A stretch of 57,980 bases of DNA from an uncultured Clostridia bacterium (GTDB lineage Bacteria; Bacillota; Clostridia; Christensenellales; Borkfalkiaceae). Shown here piece by piece: positions 22,163-30,353 of this stretch. The stretch's first letter is position 1. Every line of letters begins with the position of its first letter. Made by a program: the position numbers and the translations under genes. The notes under the pieces were generated by a model. That model had not been told where the DNA came from. It searched no databases and saw nothing but the letters and a program-made list of their open reading frames with translations. Location of the stretch: assembly GCA_947629095.1 (NCBI GenBank), contig CANRCK010000008.1, positions 1 to 57,980 on the forward strand. Reading direction: 5' to 3'.

Positions 22163-23297
22163 AGTGAGCGTTATAATTGCCGCGGCGGGCAGGGGCGAAC
22201 GCGCGGGGTTTTCAAAAAACAAACTGCTTGCTCCCCTGTGCGGCGCGCCGGCGCTTTGGCATACCTTTAAAAAATTCGATATACCCGAGGTGGACGAGGT
22301 TATAGTTGCCTCGTCCGAATATGATTTTGAAGAAATTTCCACCCTCGCCGCGCCATTCGGCTACAAAGTGGTTTTGGGCGGGGAGACGCGCACGCAAAGC
22401 GTAAAAAAGGCGCTTGCGGCGGTGACGGGCGACATAGTTTTAATTCACGACGGAGCGCGCCCCTACCTCTCCCGAGAACTGATATTAAAATGCATAGACA
22501 GCGTTGTGCGGTTTGGGAGCGGCGTATGCGCGCTGCCCTGCACGGACACTATTGCAACCTCCAACTACGGGTTGATTACGGGCTGCCACGACAGGCACTC
22601 CCTATACCGCGTTCAGACGCCGCAGGGCTTTTATACCGAAGATATCCGCAACGCCTACGAAATGGCGGGAAACGCGGAATATACCGACGATTCGCGGGTA
22701 TATTGTGAGTTTTGCGGTTTACCGCGCGTTGTGGAGGGCGAAGAGAGCAACAAAAAACTGACATATGCGCGGGATTTTGCCGAGGGGATACCTCAAATGC
22801 CTTCGGCAGGGGGTGTGCGCGCCGGATTCGGCGTGGACGTGCACGCGTTTTGCAAGGGAGATTACATTACGCTCGGCGGCGTTAAAATAACCTGCGGAAA
22901 GGCGCTTTGTGCGCACAGCGACGGGGACGTGGTTTTCCACGCCGTGACGGACGCGCTATTATCGGCGGCGGGCTTGAAGGACATAGGGCACTACTTCCCC
23001 GACTCGGACCCCGCCCTGAAGGGCGCCGACAGCGCGCATATGTGCAAGATTGCACTGAACGAAGTAAAAAGGGCGGGATATGCGCCGCTGAACATATCAA
23101 TTTCCGTGCAGGCGGAAACGCCGAGGCTTGCTCCCCATATAGACGAAATGGTTAAAAATATTTCACATGTATTGGATATTCCGCAAAGTTCGGCGGCGGT
23201 TGCCGCGGGGACGGCGGAAAAGCTGGGGTTTGTGGGCGAAGGGCTGGGAATTGCAGCCTACGCCGTAGTTCTTTTAAAGGGGGCCGAAAATGGCTAA
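22140..23297 (+). CDS. ispDF: Bifunctional IspD-IspF isoprenoid enzyme
   Basis: This 385-residue fusion covers two steps of the MEP pathway. The N-terminal part is CDP-methylerythritol synthase (IIAAAGRGERAGFSKNK nucleotide-binding loop; LIHDGARP near residue 105). From about residue 228 comes methylerythritol cyclodiphosphate synthase (FGVDVHAF and AHSDGDVVFHAVTDALL metal ligands; IGHYFPDSD). IspC and IspG are not in view. The ATG at 22140 has AAGGAGAG upstream and falls inside the end of yitT. The IspF end reads AAGTAEKLGFVGEG, where the family usually has a Lys-Ala-Thr-Thr stretch before Glu-Lys-Leu-Gly. Confidence 0.95.
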   Translation: MTQAKNLKVSVIIAAAGRGERAGFSKNKLLAPLCGAPALWHTFKKFDIPEVDEVIVASSEYDFEEISTLAAPFGYKVVLGGETRTQSVKKALAAVTGDIVLIHDGARPYLSRELILKCIDSVVRFGSGVCALPCTDTIATSNYGLITGCHDRHSLYRVQTPQGFYTEDIRNAYEMAGNAEYTDDSRVYCEFCGLPRVVEGEESNKKLTYARDFAEGIPQMPSAGGVRAGFGVDVHAFCKGDYITLGGVKITCGKALCAHSDGDVVFHAVTDALLSAAGLKDIGHYFPDSDPALKGADSAHMCKIALNEVKRAGYAPLNISISVQAETPRLAPHIDEMVKNISHVLDIPQSSAAVAAGTAEKLGFVGEGLGIAAYAVVLLKGAENG

Positions 23298-24654
23298 ACA
23301 GATTTCGCGGTTTGTATGCTCGGAGTGCGGCGCTGTAAGCCCGCGCTGGCTGGGGAAATGCCCCGCGTGCGGGACATTCAACACTATGGTTGAAGAAATT
23401 GCCGAGGCTGCGCCCGCGCCCCTTAAAACGGCCAAAAAACCCACCGCGCCGAGGGCAAAGCCCCTTTCGGAAATAACGTACGAAAAATTCAACCGCACGT
23501 CCTCGGGCATTTCAGAGTTCGACAACGTTTTGGGCGGCGGGATCGTGGCAGGTTCGCTTGTGCTTTTGGGCGGCGATCCCGGCATAGGCAAGTCCACCCT
23601 TTTGACGCAGATTGCCGCGTATCTTTCGGAGGGACACAAGGTTTTGTATGTCTCCGCCGAGGAGAGCTGCGCGCAGGTGAAAATGCGCGCGAAGAGGCTG
23701 AACCTGAGCTGCGAAAACATGCTGCTTTTGAACGAGACGTGCATAGACGACCTCGGGAGCGAGCTTGACGGCGTGGAGTTCTGCGTTATAGACTCAATAC
23801 AGGCGGTGTATACGGACGACCTTTCCTCCTCCGCAGGGTCCGTGGGGCAGGTGCGGGAATGTGCCGCAAAGCTTATGCGGATTGCAAAGAGCCGGAATAT
23901 AACCTTTTTTATAGTCGGGCACGTTACAAAAGAGGGCGCCCTTGCGGGTCCGAAGGTGTTGGAGCACGTAATGGACACAGTGCTGTACTTCGAAGGCGAA
24001 AAACAGGAAAATTTCAGAATTTTGCGCGCCGTGAAAAACAGGTTCGGGAACGTTGCCGAAGTGGGAGTTTTTGAGATGACCGAGAGCGGGATTGTAGCCG
24101 TTACGGACTACTCGGGCATATTCCTTTCGGAGAGCCGCGGCGAAGAAGCGGGAAGCGCGGTTACGCCCGCCGAAACGGGGGCAAGGTGCATGAACGTGGA
24201 AATACAGTGCCTTGTTTCCAAAACGGCGTTTGGGCTGCCGAGGAGAATGCCGCTCGGGATAGACTACAACAAGCTGGTGCTTTTGATTGCCGTTCTGGAA
24301 AAGAGGTGCGGGCTGTCCCTCGGCGGATACGACGTGTACGTGAACGCCATGGGCGGGATAAAGCTGAACGAAACGGCGTGCGACCTTGCGGTGTGCGCGG
24401 CGCTTGCTTCGGCTTATTTTTCCGAGCCGATAGATAAATATACCGCCGTTTTCGGGGAAGTGGGGCTTACGGGCGAGGTACGCGCCGTGAGCTACTGCGA
24501 AAAACGGGTTGCGGAGTGCGTTAAAATGGGCTTTAAAAAGGTGCTGGTGCCCGCCAAAAATATGAAGTCGGTGGTAAAATACGCCGATAAAATTGCAATC
24601 GTGCCCGTGCTCTACGTAAACACGATGATTAAAAATCTGTTCAAGGACAAGTAA
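23290..24654 (+). CDS. radA: DNA repair ATPase RadA/Sms
   Basis: RadA is a RecA-like helicase that drives branch migration in recombinational repair. The 454-residue protein has an N-terminal zinc finger (Cys10, 13, 24 and 27), Walker A GGDPGIGKSTLL near residue 95, the RadA-specific KNRFG motif near 248, and a C-terminal Lon-protease-like domain (YDVYVNAMGGIKLNE, GEVGLTGEVRAVS). It overlaps ispDF by 8 bp. It is full length. Confidence 0.97.
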   Translation: MAKQISRFVCSECGAVSPRWLGKCPACGTFNTMVEEIAEAAPAPLKTAKKPTAPRAKPLSEITYEKFNRTSSGISEFDNVLGGGIVAGSLVLLGGDPGIGKSTLLTQIAAYLSEGHKVLYVSAEESCAQVKMRAKRLNLSCENMLLLNETCIDDLGSELDGVEFCVIDSIQAVYTDDLSSSAGSVGQVRECAAKLMRIAKSRNITFFIVGHVTKEGALAGPKVLEHVMDTVLYFEGEKQENFRILRAVKNRFGNVAEVGVFEMTESGIVAVTDYSGIFLSESRGEEAGSAVTPAETGARCMNVEIQCLVSKTAFGLPRRMPLGIDYNKLVLLIAVLEKRCGLSLGGYDVYVNAMGGIKLNETACDLAVCAALASAYFSEPIDKYTAVFGEVGLTGEVRAVSYCEKRVAECVKMGFKKVLVPAKNMKSVVKYADKIAIVPVLYVNTMIKNLFKDK

Positions 24655-24661
24655 AATTTTT

Positions 24662-24689
24662 GCGGGCGGCAGGGACTCCTGCCGCCCGC
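24662..24689. terminator. Strong hairpin after radA, without U-tract
   Basis: A perfect 12-bp G/C stem (GCGGGCGGCAGG, partner 24678-24689) with loop GACT directly follows radA. No T-run follows on either strand, so it may stabilise the 3' end or act as a pause rather than be a full intrinsic terminator. Confidence 0.55.
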
Positions 24690-24723
24690 GATCGGATAAA
24701 GCATATCTCAAGGGGGAATTTTT

Positions 24724-25827
24724 ATGGTAAATTGCGCCGTTATAGGAATAGGAGCGATGGGGAAAAAGTACGCCGCAATGCTCAACTCAAATAAAATAGA
24801 GGGGCTTAAGCTTGCGGCGGTGTGCTGCCGCAGCGACGGAAACGCCGCCTGGGCGCGGGAAAACCTCGGCGGGGACGTAAGGATTTTTAAAAGCGAGGAC
24901 GAGCTTTACAAAAATGAGGAGCTGTTCGACGCCGTTATAATAGTCACCCCGCACAAGCTGCACCCTGCAATGGCTATACGCGCCTTAAAGGCGGGAAAGC
25001 ACGTTATGTGCGACAAGCCCGCAGGGGTTACGGCAAGCGGCGCGGGAGAGATAAACGCCGTTGCGGAGCAATCCCGCGGGGTTTACGCCATGATGTGCCA
25101 CCAGAGGACGTATGAAAAATATATTAAATTAAAAGAGCTTCTAAACGCCGGCGCCATAGGAAAGTTGAGGCGGATTTTGATGGTGAACGGAAAATTTTTC
25201 AGGACGGAGTTCTACCACGCCTCCGCCTCCTGGCGGAGCAGCTGGCAGGGCGAAGGCGGCGGCGCGCTGATAAACCAAGGGTATCATCTGCTGGATATGT
25301 GGCAATATCTGTTCGGAATGCCCGAATCGGTGTACGCCGATATCCCGTTTGGGAAATATAATAATTTTGCCGTGGACGACGAGGCGACAGTTATAATGAA
25401 CTATCCCGACAAGGCGACGGGGACTTTTATAATTTCCACGGGCGAGGGATATCCCGAAGAGAGGCTGGAAATTGCGGGAACGCGCGGACAGATTATTTTG
25501 GACGGGCAGACCTTAACCCTTACGCGGTTCGGCGCGGACCTGCGGGAATATGCAAAAAATGCCGCGGTGACTTCAACGCAGGAGCTTGAAAGCTCGGCGG
25601 AAGTTTTCAGATTCGGGGAGCCGTCGGACGCCTACGGGAAGATGCTGAACAACTTTGCGGGGGCTGTTTTGAAAGGGGAAAAATTGATTGCGCCCGGGCA
25701 GGACGGCGAAAAGACCTTGCAGATAATCAACGCCGCGTACCTTTCGGCTTGGACGGGCAAAAAAACGGACTTGCCCGTGGACCCGAGCGAATATACAAAG
25801 CTTTTAAACGGCAAGCGCGACATATAG
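24724..25827 (+). CDS. Gfo/Idh/MocA-family oxidoreductase
   Basis: This is a 367-residue NAD(P)-dependent dehydrogenase. The Rossmann start is VIGIGAMGKKYAAML, and the family's cofactor/substrate motif CDKPAG (EKP-type) is near residue 97. The C-terminal alpha/beta domain has the GGGALINQGYHLLDMWQYLFG segment with the usual metal or substrate His. Members oxidise sugar or inositol hydroxyls, and the substrate here is unknown. An AAGGGGGAA SD precedes the ATG. It is a single gene bounded by hairpins. Confidence 0.88.
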   Translation: MVNCAVIGIGAMGKKYAAMLNSNKIEGLKLAAVCCRSDGNAAWARENLGGDVRIFKSEDELYKNEELFDAVIIVTPHKLHPAMAIRALKAGKHVMCDKPAGVTASGAGEINAVAEQSRGVYAMMCHQRTYEKYIKLKELLNAGAIGKLRRILMVNGKFFRTEFYHASASWRSSWQGEGGGALINQGYHLLDMWQYLFGMPESVYADIPFGKYNNFAVDDEATVIMNYPDKATGTFIISTGEGYPEERLEIAGTRGQIILDGQTLTLTRFGADLREYAKNAAVTSTQELESSAEVFRFGEPSDAYGKMLNNFAGAVLKGEKLIAPGQDGEKTLQIINAAYLSAWTGKKTDLPVDPSEYTKLLNGKRDI

Positions 25828-25868
25828 CCGCACCCGAAATTTTGACCTCGCGCTCTGCGACCTCTCCC

Positions 25869-25938
25869 ACCCGCCGAACACTCGCACCCCCTGTTTACAC
25901 AGAAGAAGGTAAGGGTGAGCGCTCACGGCGGGGTCTTT
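25869..25938 (+). terminator. Terminator of the oxidoreductase gene
   Basis: ACCCGCCG near 25869 can pair with CGGCGGGGT near 25927-25935, enclosing the palindrome GTGAGCGCTCAC (25915-25926). TCTTTTTTT follows directly on the plus strand. Confidence 0.6.
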
Positions 25939-25945
25939 TTTTATA

Positions 25946-25972
25946 CGAAAATCCGGCGCTTTTCACGCCGGA
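25946..25972 (-). terminator. Terminator of the XRE regulator gene
   Basis: TCCGGCG / CGCCGGA arms (25952-25958 and 25966-25972) with a 7-base loop. On the minus strand the stem is followed by TTTTC. It lies about 60 bp beyond the XRE stop. Confidence 0.65.
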
Positions 25973-26031
25973 CCCCAAAATTCTGAATTTCAAAAACCAA
26001 AAAATTTTTAGCCGCAAGCAGTTTAATTTTT

Positions 26032-26253
26032 TTAAATATCCGTAAGCCCCAAAAGATAGTCTACCGTAACTCCGAAAAAGCAAGCCATGTCCGCAAGAAG
26101 CGCCAGCGGCGGCTCCCTTTGCCCCTTTTCGTAGTGCAGATAAGTTACGGGGTTTATGCCGAGCCGTTCGGCAAGCTCCCGCTGGGTGAGTTCAAGCTCC
26201 TCCCGCTGCTCCTTTAATCTTTCTCCTAAAAATATTTTCATATCACTTGACAT
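26032..26253 (-). CDS. XRE-family repressor (autoregulated, divergent)
   Basis: This 73-residue single-domain helix-turn-helix protein of the Cro/CI type shows LTQRELAERLGINPVTYLHYEKGQREPP, with the fold filling nearly the whole protein. Residues FFGVTVDYLLGLTDI form the last helix. Two ATGs are possible. The one at 26253 overlaps the operator and has no SD; the one at 26241 has a weak AAGTGA and would give 69 residues. It is divergent from the zinc-ribbon membrane protein. Two matching operators lie between them, one of them inside the spacer of the plus-strand promoter, so it should repress that gene and probably itself. Confidence 0.88.
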   Translation of the reverse strand: MSSDMKIFLGERLKEQREELELTQRELAERLGINPVTYLHYEKGQREPPLALLADMACFFGVTVDYLLGLTDI

Positions 26254-26303
26254 ATTACCATTTTGGTAATATAATTATCAAAAAACTACCAATTTGGTAG
26301 TTT
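26247..26303 (+). promoter_or_regulatory. Promoter with two perfect palindromic operators
   Basis: The plus-strand promoter is perfect: TTGACA (26247-26252), 17 bp, TATAAT (26270-26275). Operator 1 (26252-26272, arms ATATTACCA/TGGTAATAT, 3-bp centre) fills the spacer. Operator 2 (26283-26303, arms AAACTACCA/TGGTAGTTT) begins at the predicted start site. The centres are 31 bp apart, three helical turns, so two repressor dimers would sit on the same face. The shared core is TACCA-NNN-TGGTA. Confidence 0.85.
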
Positions 26304-26318
26304 ACGGAGGAAAATCAA

Positions 26319-28007
26319 ATGCAGAGATGTCCTAATTGCGGCACAACGTTCAACGGGAAGTTTTGCCCGGAGTGCGGCGCCGAATACAAAGGCAGTAAAC
26401 ATTGCCCCGAATGCGGAGCGCTGTGCGAGGATAGTGCCAAATTCTGCCCCGTATGCGGATATTCGTTTTCGGGCAAAACGGCCGCCGCGCCTACCGAATA
26501 CAAACAAATGGTCCTCTACACCGCAGGCCGTCAGCACAGGGCATTAAGCGTGTTGCCGGCGGCGCTGTTCGGGCTGTTTACTGTACTTTCCCTTATATTC
26601 TTTGCCTTGCCGACGGGCGTGGCCGTTACCGTTGTAGGCGAGGAGAGTTGCGGGAGCATATACCAGATTTTCGGCGGGTACGCAACCATTCTCGACGTGC
26701 GTGGTTGCACAATAGCCGCCATGATATTCGGGCTGTGCGGGGTGCCCGTAACGTTATTTGCCGCTCTTTTCACCTTTTCACGGCTCAATGCGGGCGAAAA
26801 AATGCGCTGCAGCGCATATGTCAGAAATTTTAAGCTAATCGCCTTGGGTTTAGGATACGGAATATATATCGCCTTTATTGTGATAAGCTCGGTTATTCTT
26901 GCAAAAATCCCCCAATTTGAAAGCCTGTTTGTGCAGGTAAATACGGGCGTCTGCCCCATACTTTTGCTTGTTTTTTCCATAACGTTCGCCGTATTGTCTG
27001 CGGCGTGCAATATTGCAGACTATATTCTTAAACAAAAACATCCCGAGCTTGTTGAGCAATACAAATCCCTTAATTACGCCGAACCCAACCCCGTGCATCC
27101 AAATACCGTGGACGCTCCGAAAGCGGCTATGGCAAAGGGCGACATTCTTTACAACCATAAAAAGGCAATGAGGTTTGCCGATATAATATCGGTTATTGGG
27201 CTTATTGTAGGGATTCCTATGATAATAACCTCATATTTTCCAATCCCGATAAATCAATCGGAGCAGTTAGCATTGATACTACCACCTTATTTTGCTTTAT
27301 GGCTTTATGCGATAATAATAGCTATTCCTGTTTCGGTAAAAAAACTGAAAAAGAAAAAACTTTATTACAACTTTAACAAAGCAAAAAAAAGACAGAAGAG
27401 GCTTTTGGTGTACACAATAATCTCCGCCATTTTGCTGTTGCTTTCGGTTGTGCGGCTGGTTGTAGCAAATGTTGCACCCAATGCCATAAACGGAATTGCA
27501 CACTATAGTTACACATCCTATGGAAATTACACATATTTATTTATATTCAATTTTATCCCCGTCGCAGCCAATCTGGTTGTTAGCCTAATAGCCTTATATA
27601 TGGCAGGTCAAGCAAATATTTCACTTGTGGGGCAGAGGAAATTGAAGGACGGAGAACTCACCATAGCCGGTAAAAAACTTGTTGAAGCGGACGAAGCGTA
27701 CATATCGCATTACGAGGAACAGTACGCAGCTTACACCGCCTATCTAAAAGCTATGAAAAAGTACGCCGCGGAGTGCAAAAGACATGGGCTTGAAAGAGAA
27801 ATGTGCCAAGACGGACTTGACTATAAAAACGGCAAGGCACGCGCGGCCTATAAAATTGAGCGGAACGGGAGTAAGTTTATGTTAATTACTATTATTTTTA
27901 TAATTGCCGTTGTTATTGCCGTTGTTATTCCCGCGGCGGTCATAAAGCCCGAAACGGTTGAAGGGCTGACCCGAACCGTAGACCGTTTTGCGGATATGCT
28001 TAAATAA
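26319..28007 (+). CDS. Double zinc-ribbon multi-pass membrane protein
   Basis: This 562-residue protein starts with two zinc ribbons in the first 50 residues (CPNC...CPEC, CPEC...CPVC), which should lie in the cytoplasm. About eight membrane helices follow between residues 70 and 440, and a final membrane helix near 525-548 (LITIIFIIAVVIAVVIP). A charged helix with KLVEADEAYISHYEEQYAAY precedes that last helix. Membrane zinc-ribbon proteins of this type are common in Clostridia and their function is unknown. The start has a GGAGG SD next to operator 2, so it is controlled by the divergent XRE repressor. The 3' half is richer in A/T than the 5' half. Confidence 0.85.
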   Translation: MQRCPNCGTTFNGKFCPECGAEYKGSKHCPECGALCEDSAKFCPVCGYSFSGKTAAAPTEYKQMVLYTAGRQHRALSVLPAALFGLFTVLSLIFFALPTGVAVTVVGEESCGSIYQIFGGYATILDVRGCTIAAMIFGLCGVPVTLFAALFTFSRLNAGEKMRCSAYVRNFKLIALGLGYGIYIAFIVISSVILAKIPQFESLFVQVNTGVCPILLLVFSITFAVLSAACNIADYILKQKHPELVEQYKSLNYAEPNPVHPNTVDAPKAAMAKGDILYNHKKAMRFADIISVIGLIVGIPMIITSYFPIPINQSEQLALILPPYFALWLYAIIIAIPVSVKKLKKKKLYYNFNKAKKRQKRLLVYTIISAILLLLSVVRLVVANVAPNAINGIAHYSYTSYGNYTYLFIFNFIPVAANLVVSLIALYMAGQANISLVGQRKLKDGELTIAGKKLVEADEAYISHYEEQYAAYTAYLKAMKKYAAECKRHGLEREMCQDGLDYKNGKARAAYKIERNGSKFMLITIIFIIAVVIAVVIPAAVIKPETVEGLTRTVDRFADMLK

Positions 28008-28039
28008 CCGCAAACAAATTTGCAGCTGAATTGTTTTTA

Positions 28040-28079
28040 TAAACCGACCCCCGTAGCGCAGGCTACGGGGGTCGGTTTA
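28040..28079. terminator. Convergent terminator
   Basis: An 18-bp perfect stem (28040-28057 with 28062-28079), loop GCAG, lies between the zinc-ribbon gene and the end of the sugar operon. T-rich sequence on the plus side is modest (TGTCTGTTTATTT). Confidence 0.75.
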
Positions 28080-28086
28080 TGTCTGT

Positions 28087-29391
28087 TTATTTATTGCTGT
28101 TTTTCTCTTCAACGGACCTTTTTTCGGGACTCTTTTCACTTTTTTCGGCTTCGTCCTTCTTGCCCTTGGTCTTGTTTTTGATTGCGCCCAAAGCCTTGGA
28201 GAACACGCCCTGCTTCTTTTGCTCAATTATGGTTACGTTGTCCTCGTCAAGGGACTGCGTAACTTCTATTTCCTCATACTCGCAGTAGTCGGGAGTGATA
28301 GCCTTTGTGGTGGTTTCGTTGAAGAAACGCTCGTAAGTGCTTTCCACCGCAACCTTTATTACGTCCCCCTCCTTTACGGCGTATTTGTTGGGCATTTTGA
28401 TTATAACGTCCGTGTTGCCTACGGTGCCGTGAACGTTGAGTATGTCGCCCAAAAGCTCTACAATGCCAACCTTTATTTCAAACGACGCGTTCTTGTAGCG
28501 TTCAAAGCGTTCGTCCTGCTCGAAAATGAGATTTTCGGGGCGGATGCCGTACACAAGCCCGTGACCGACGTAATTTTTAAGAAGCTGCATCTGTTCGGCG
28601 GTCATATTGATTTTTTGGTCGCAGCCGTTTATGGCAAATTTGCCGTCCTCCAGCTTGCCGTAGAGGAAGTTCATTGCCGGGGTACCTATAAAGCCTGCAA
28701 CGAACAGGTTTGCGGGGTGCTGGTATACCTCGTTGGGCGTGCCTATCTGCTGGATGAAGCCGTCCTTCATAACTACTATGCGCGAAGCCATTGTCATAGC
28801 CTCTATCTGGTCGTGGGTTACGTATATGGTGGTTGCGCCCACTTCCTCGTGGATTCTTACGATTTCGCTTCTCATTGCAACGCGCAGCTTTGCGTCGAGG
28901 TTGGAAAGAGGTTCGTCCATAAGGAACACCTTGGGACGGCGGACTATGGACCTGCCGAGCGCAACCCTCTGCCTTTGACCGCCCGAAAGAGCGCGGGGCT
29001 TTCTGTCGAGATAGGGCGTGAGCTTTAAAATTGCCGCTGCGTCGCGGACGCGCCTGTCAATTTCTTCCTTGGGAACCTTGCGGAGCTTTAAGGCGTACGC
29101 CATATTGTTATACACCGTCATTTGGGGATAGAGGGCATACGACTGGAAAACCATGGCTATATCCCTGTCCTTGGGGGCGGCGCTATTCATCAAAACGTCG
29201 TCTATATAAAACTCGCCGTAGGAAATTTCCTCAAGCCCCGCTATCATTCTTAGGGTTGTGGATTTCCCGCAGCCGGAAGGTCCTACGAATACTATGAATT
29301 CCTTGTCCTTTATGTCGATGGAGAAATCATGCACGGCATGAACGCCGCCGTCGTACACTTTGTTTACGTTTATAAGTTTAACAGATGCCAT
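28087..29391 (-). CDS. msmX: MsmX/UgpC-type sugar ABC transporter ATPase
   Basis: This 434-residue ATPase powers oligosaccharide importers of the CUT1 type. It has Walker A GPSGCGKST near residue 37, signature ALSGGQRQR near 135, Walker B VFLMDEPLSNLD near 155, the H-loop VTHDQIEAM, and a C-terminal MOBE/TOBE region. About 60 extra lysine-rich residues end the protein (SKALGAIKNKTKGKKDEAEK). It is the last gene of the fructan operon, 3 bp after fructokinase. MsmX-type ATPases often serve several importers; the LplABC-type importer upstream has no other ATPase in view. Confidence 0.95.
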   Translation of the reverse strand: MASVKLINVNKVYDGGVHAVHDFSIDIKDKEFIVFVGPSGCGKSTTLRMIAGLEEISYGEFYIDDVLMNSAAPKDRDIAMVFQSYALYPQMTVYNNMAYALKLRKVPKEEIDRRVRDAAAILKLTPYLDRKPRALSGGQRQRVALGRSIVRRPKVFLMDEPLSNLDAKLRVAMRSEIVRIHEEVGATTIYVTHDQIEAMTMASRIVVMKDGFIQQIGTPNEVYQHPANLFVAGFIGTPAMNFLYGKLEDGKFAINGCDQKINMTAEQMQLLKNYVGHGLVYGIRPENLIFEQDERFERYKNASFEIKVGIVELLGDILNVHGTVGNTDVIIKMPNKYAVKEGDVIKVAVESTYERFFNETTTKAITPDYCEYEEIEVTQSLDEDNVTIIEQKKQGVFSKALGAIKNKTKGKKDEAEKSEKSPEKRSVEEKNSNK

Positions 29392-29393
29392 TT

Positions 29394-30353
29394 TTATTTT
29401 ACCGCCTTATCTACATTTTCTTTATTCCCCATTGCGGAGATTGCGCCGTAGTTCATTGTGGTATACGCCCCGCATTTGCATGCAAACGAGAGCATATGTT
29501 TGTAGGGAAAATCGGCTGAAAGCAGATTTTCGTTAGTTGCGCCGCGCTCCATAAGCTGGGCTATGAACGCGCCGAAGAAGGAGTCGCCCGCGCCGGTGGT
29601 GTCCACCGTTTTTACCTTGTATCCGGCGCAGTCCACATATCTTCCGTCCGAAAGATACAGCTCCGCGCCCTTGCCGCCGTCCGTTACGAGCAATAACTTT
29701 AAATTGCCGCCGAACATCGACTCCGCCATTTGTTTGCCTTTTAGCCCGGTTATGAATTCCAGCTCCTCCACGCCGACTTTTATTACGTCGGCATACGCCG
29801 CAAATTCCTTTACAACTTTTTTAAGCTCTTCCGGGTCTTCCCATAGGTTGAAGCGGAGATTGGGGTCAAAGCACACCAGAGCGCCCGCTTCCCTTGCCTT
29901 GTCAATTAAATATTTGTGGGTTGTTCTTGCAACGAATGTTTTGAGGGCTACGCTGCCGAATTCGAGCACATCGCCCTCCTTAAACTCAACGTCCTTGAAG
30001 TCGCCCGTGGTGAAGTACAGATCCGCCGCAGCTTTTCTGAAAAAGCTGAACTCCCTTTCGCCGTCCTCCTTAAAGCTTACAAATGCAAGGGACGTATCGT
30101 ATTCCGAACTTCTTGAAATATAAGTTGTGTCCACGCCCTCGTTTTGGAGAGTTTCTATTAAGAAGTCGCCGAAGCCGTCGTTGCCGACCTTGGTGAGATA
30201 TACGGCTTTTTGACCGAGCTTTACTGCCTGTACGCATACGTTTGCGGGTGCGCCGCCCGCCTTTTTTACGAACTGCCGCGTGTCCTTTAAGGGCGCCGCG
30301 CCCACCGATTGGAAATCGATTAACAGTTCCCCGACGGAATATAATTTACTCAT
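29394..30353 (-). CDS. scrK: Fructokinase (PfkB family)
   Basis: This 319-residue ribokinase-fold sugar kinase shows N-terminal GELLIDFQS, the PfkB signature 1 region KAGGAPANVCVQAVKLG near residue 31, and signature 2 VDTTGAGDSFFGAFIAQL near 250 with the catalytic Asp in GAGD. Its place beside two GH32 fructosidases identifies fructose as the likely substrate, giving fructose 6-phosphate. It overlaps the upstream GH32 lipoprotein gene by 8 bp. Confidence 0.93.
   Translation of the reverse strand: MSKLYSVGELLIDFQSVGAAPLKDTRQFVKKAGGAPANVCVQAVKLGQKAVYLTKVGNDGFGDFLIETLQNEGVDTTYISRSSEYDTSLAFVSFKEDGEREFSFFRKAAADLYFTTGDFKDVEFKEGDVLEFGSVALKTFVARTTHKYLIDKAREAGALVCFDPNLRFNLWEDPEELKKVVKEFAAYADVIKVGVEELEFITGLKGKQMAESMFGGNLKLLLVTDGGKGAELYLSDGRYVDCAGYKVKTVDTTGAGDSFFGAFIAQLMERGATNENLLSADFPYKHMLSFACKCGAYTTMNYGAISAMGNKENVDKAVK

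Noticed and set aside
24662-24689. Classical rho-independent terminator after radA
   Set aside because: The stem is perfect but no T-run follows on either strand, so it is listed only as a hairpin.
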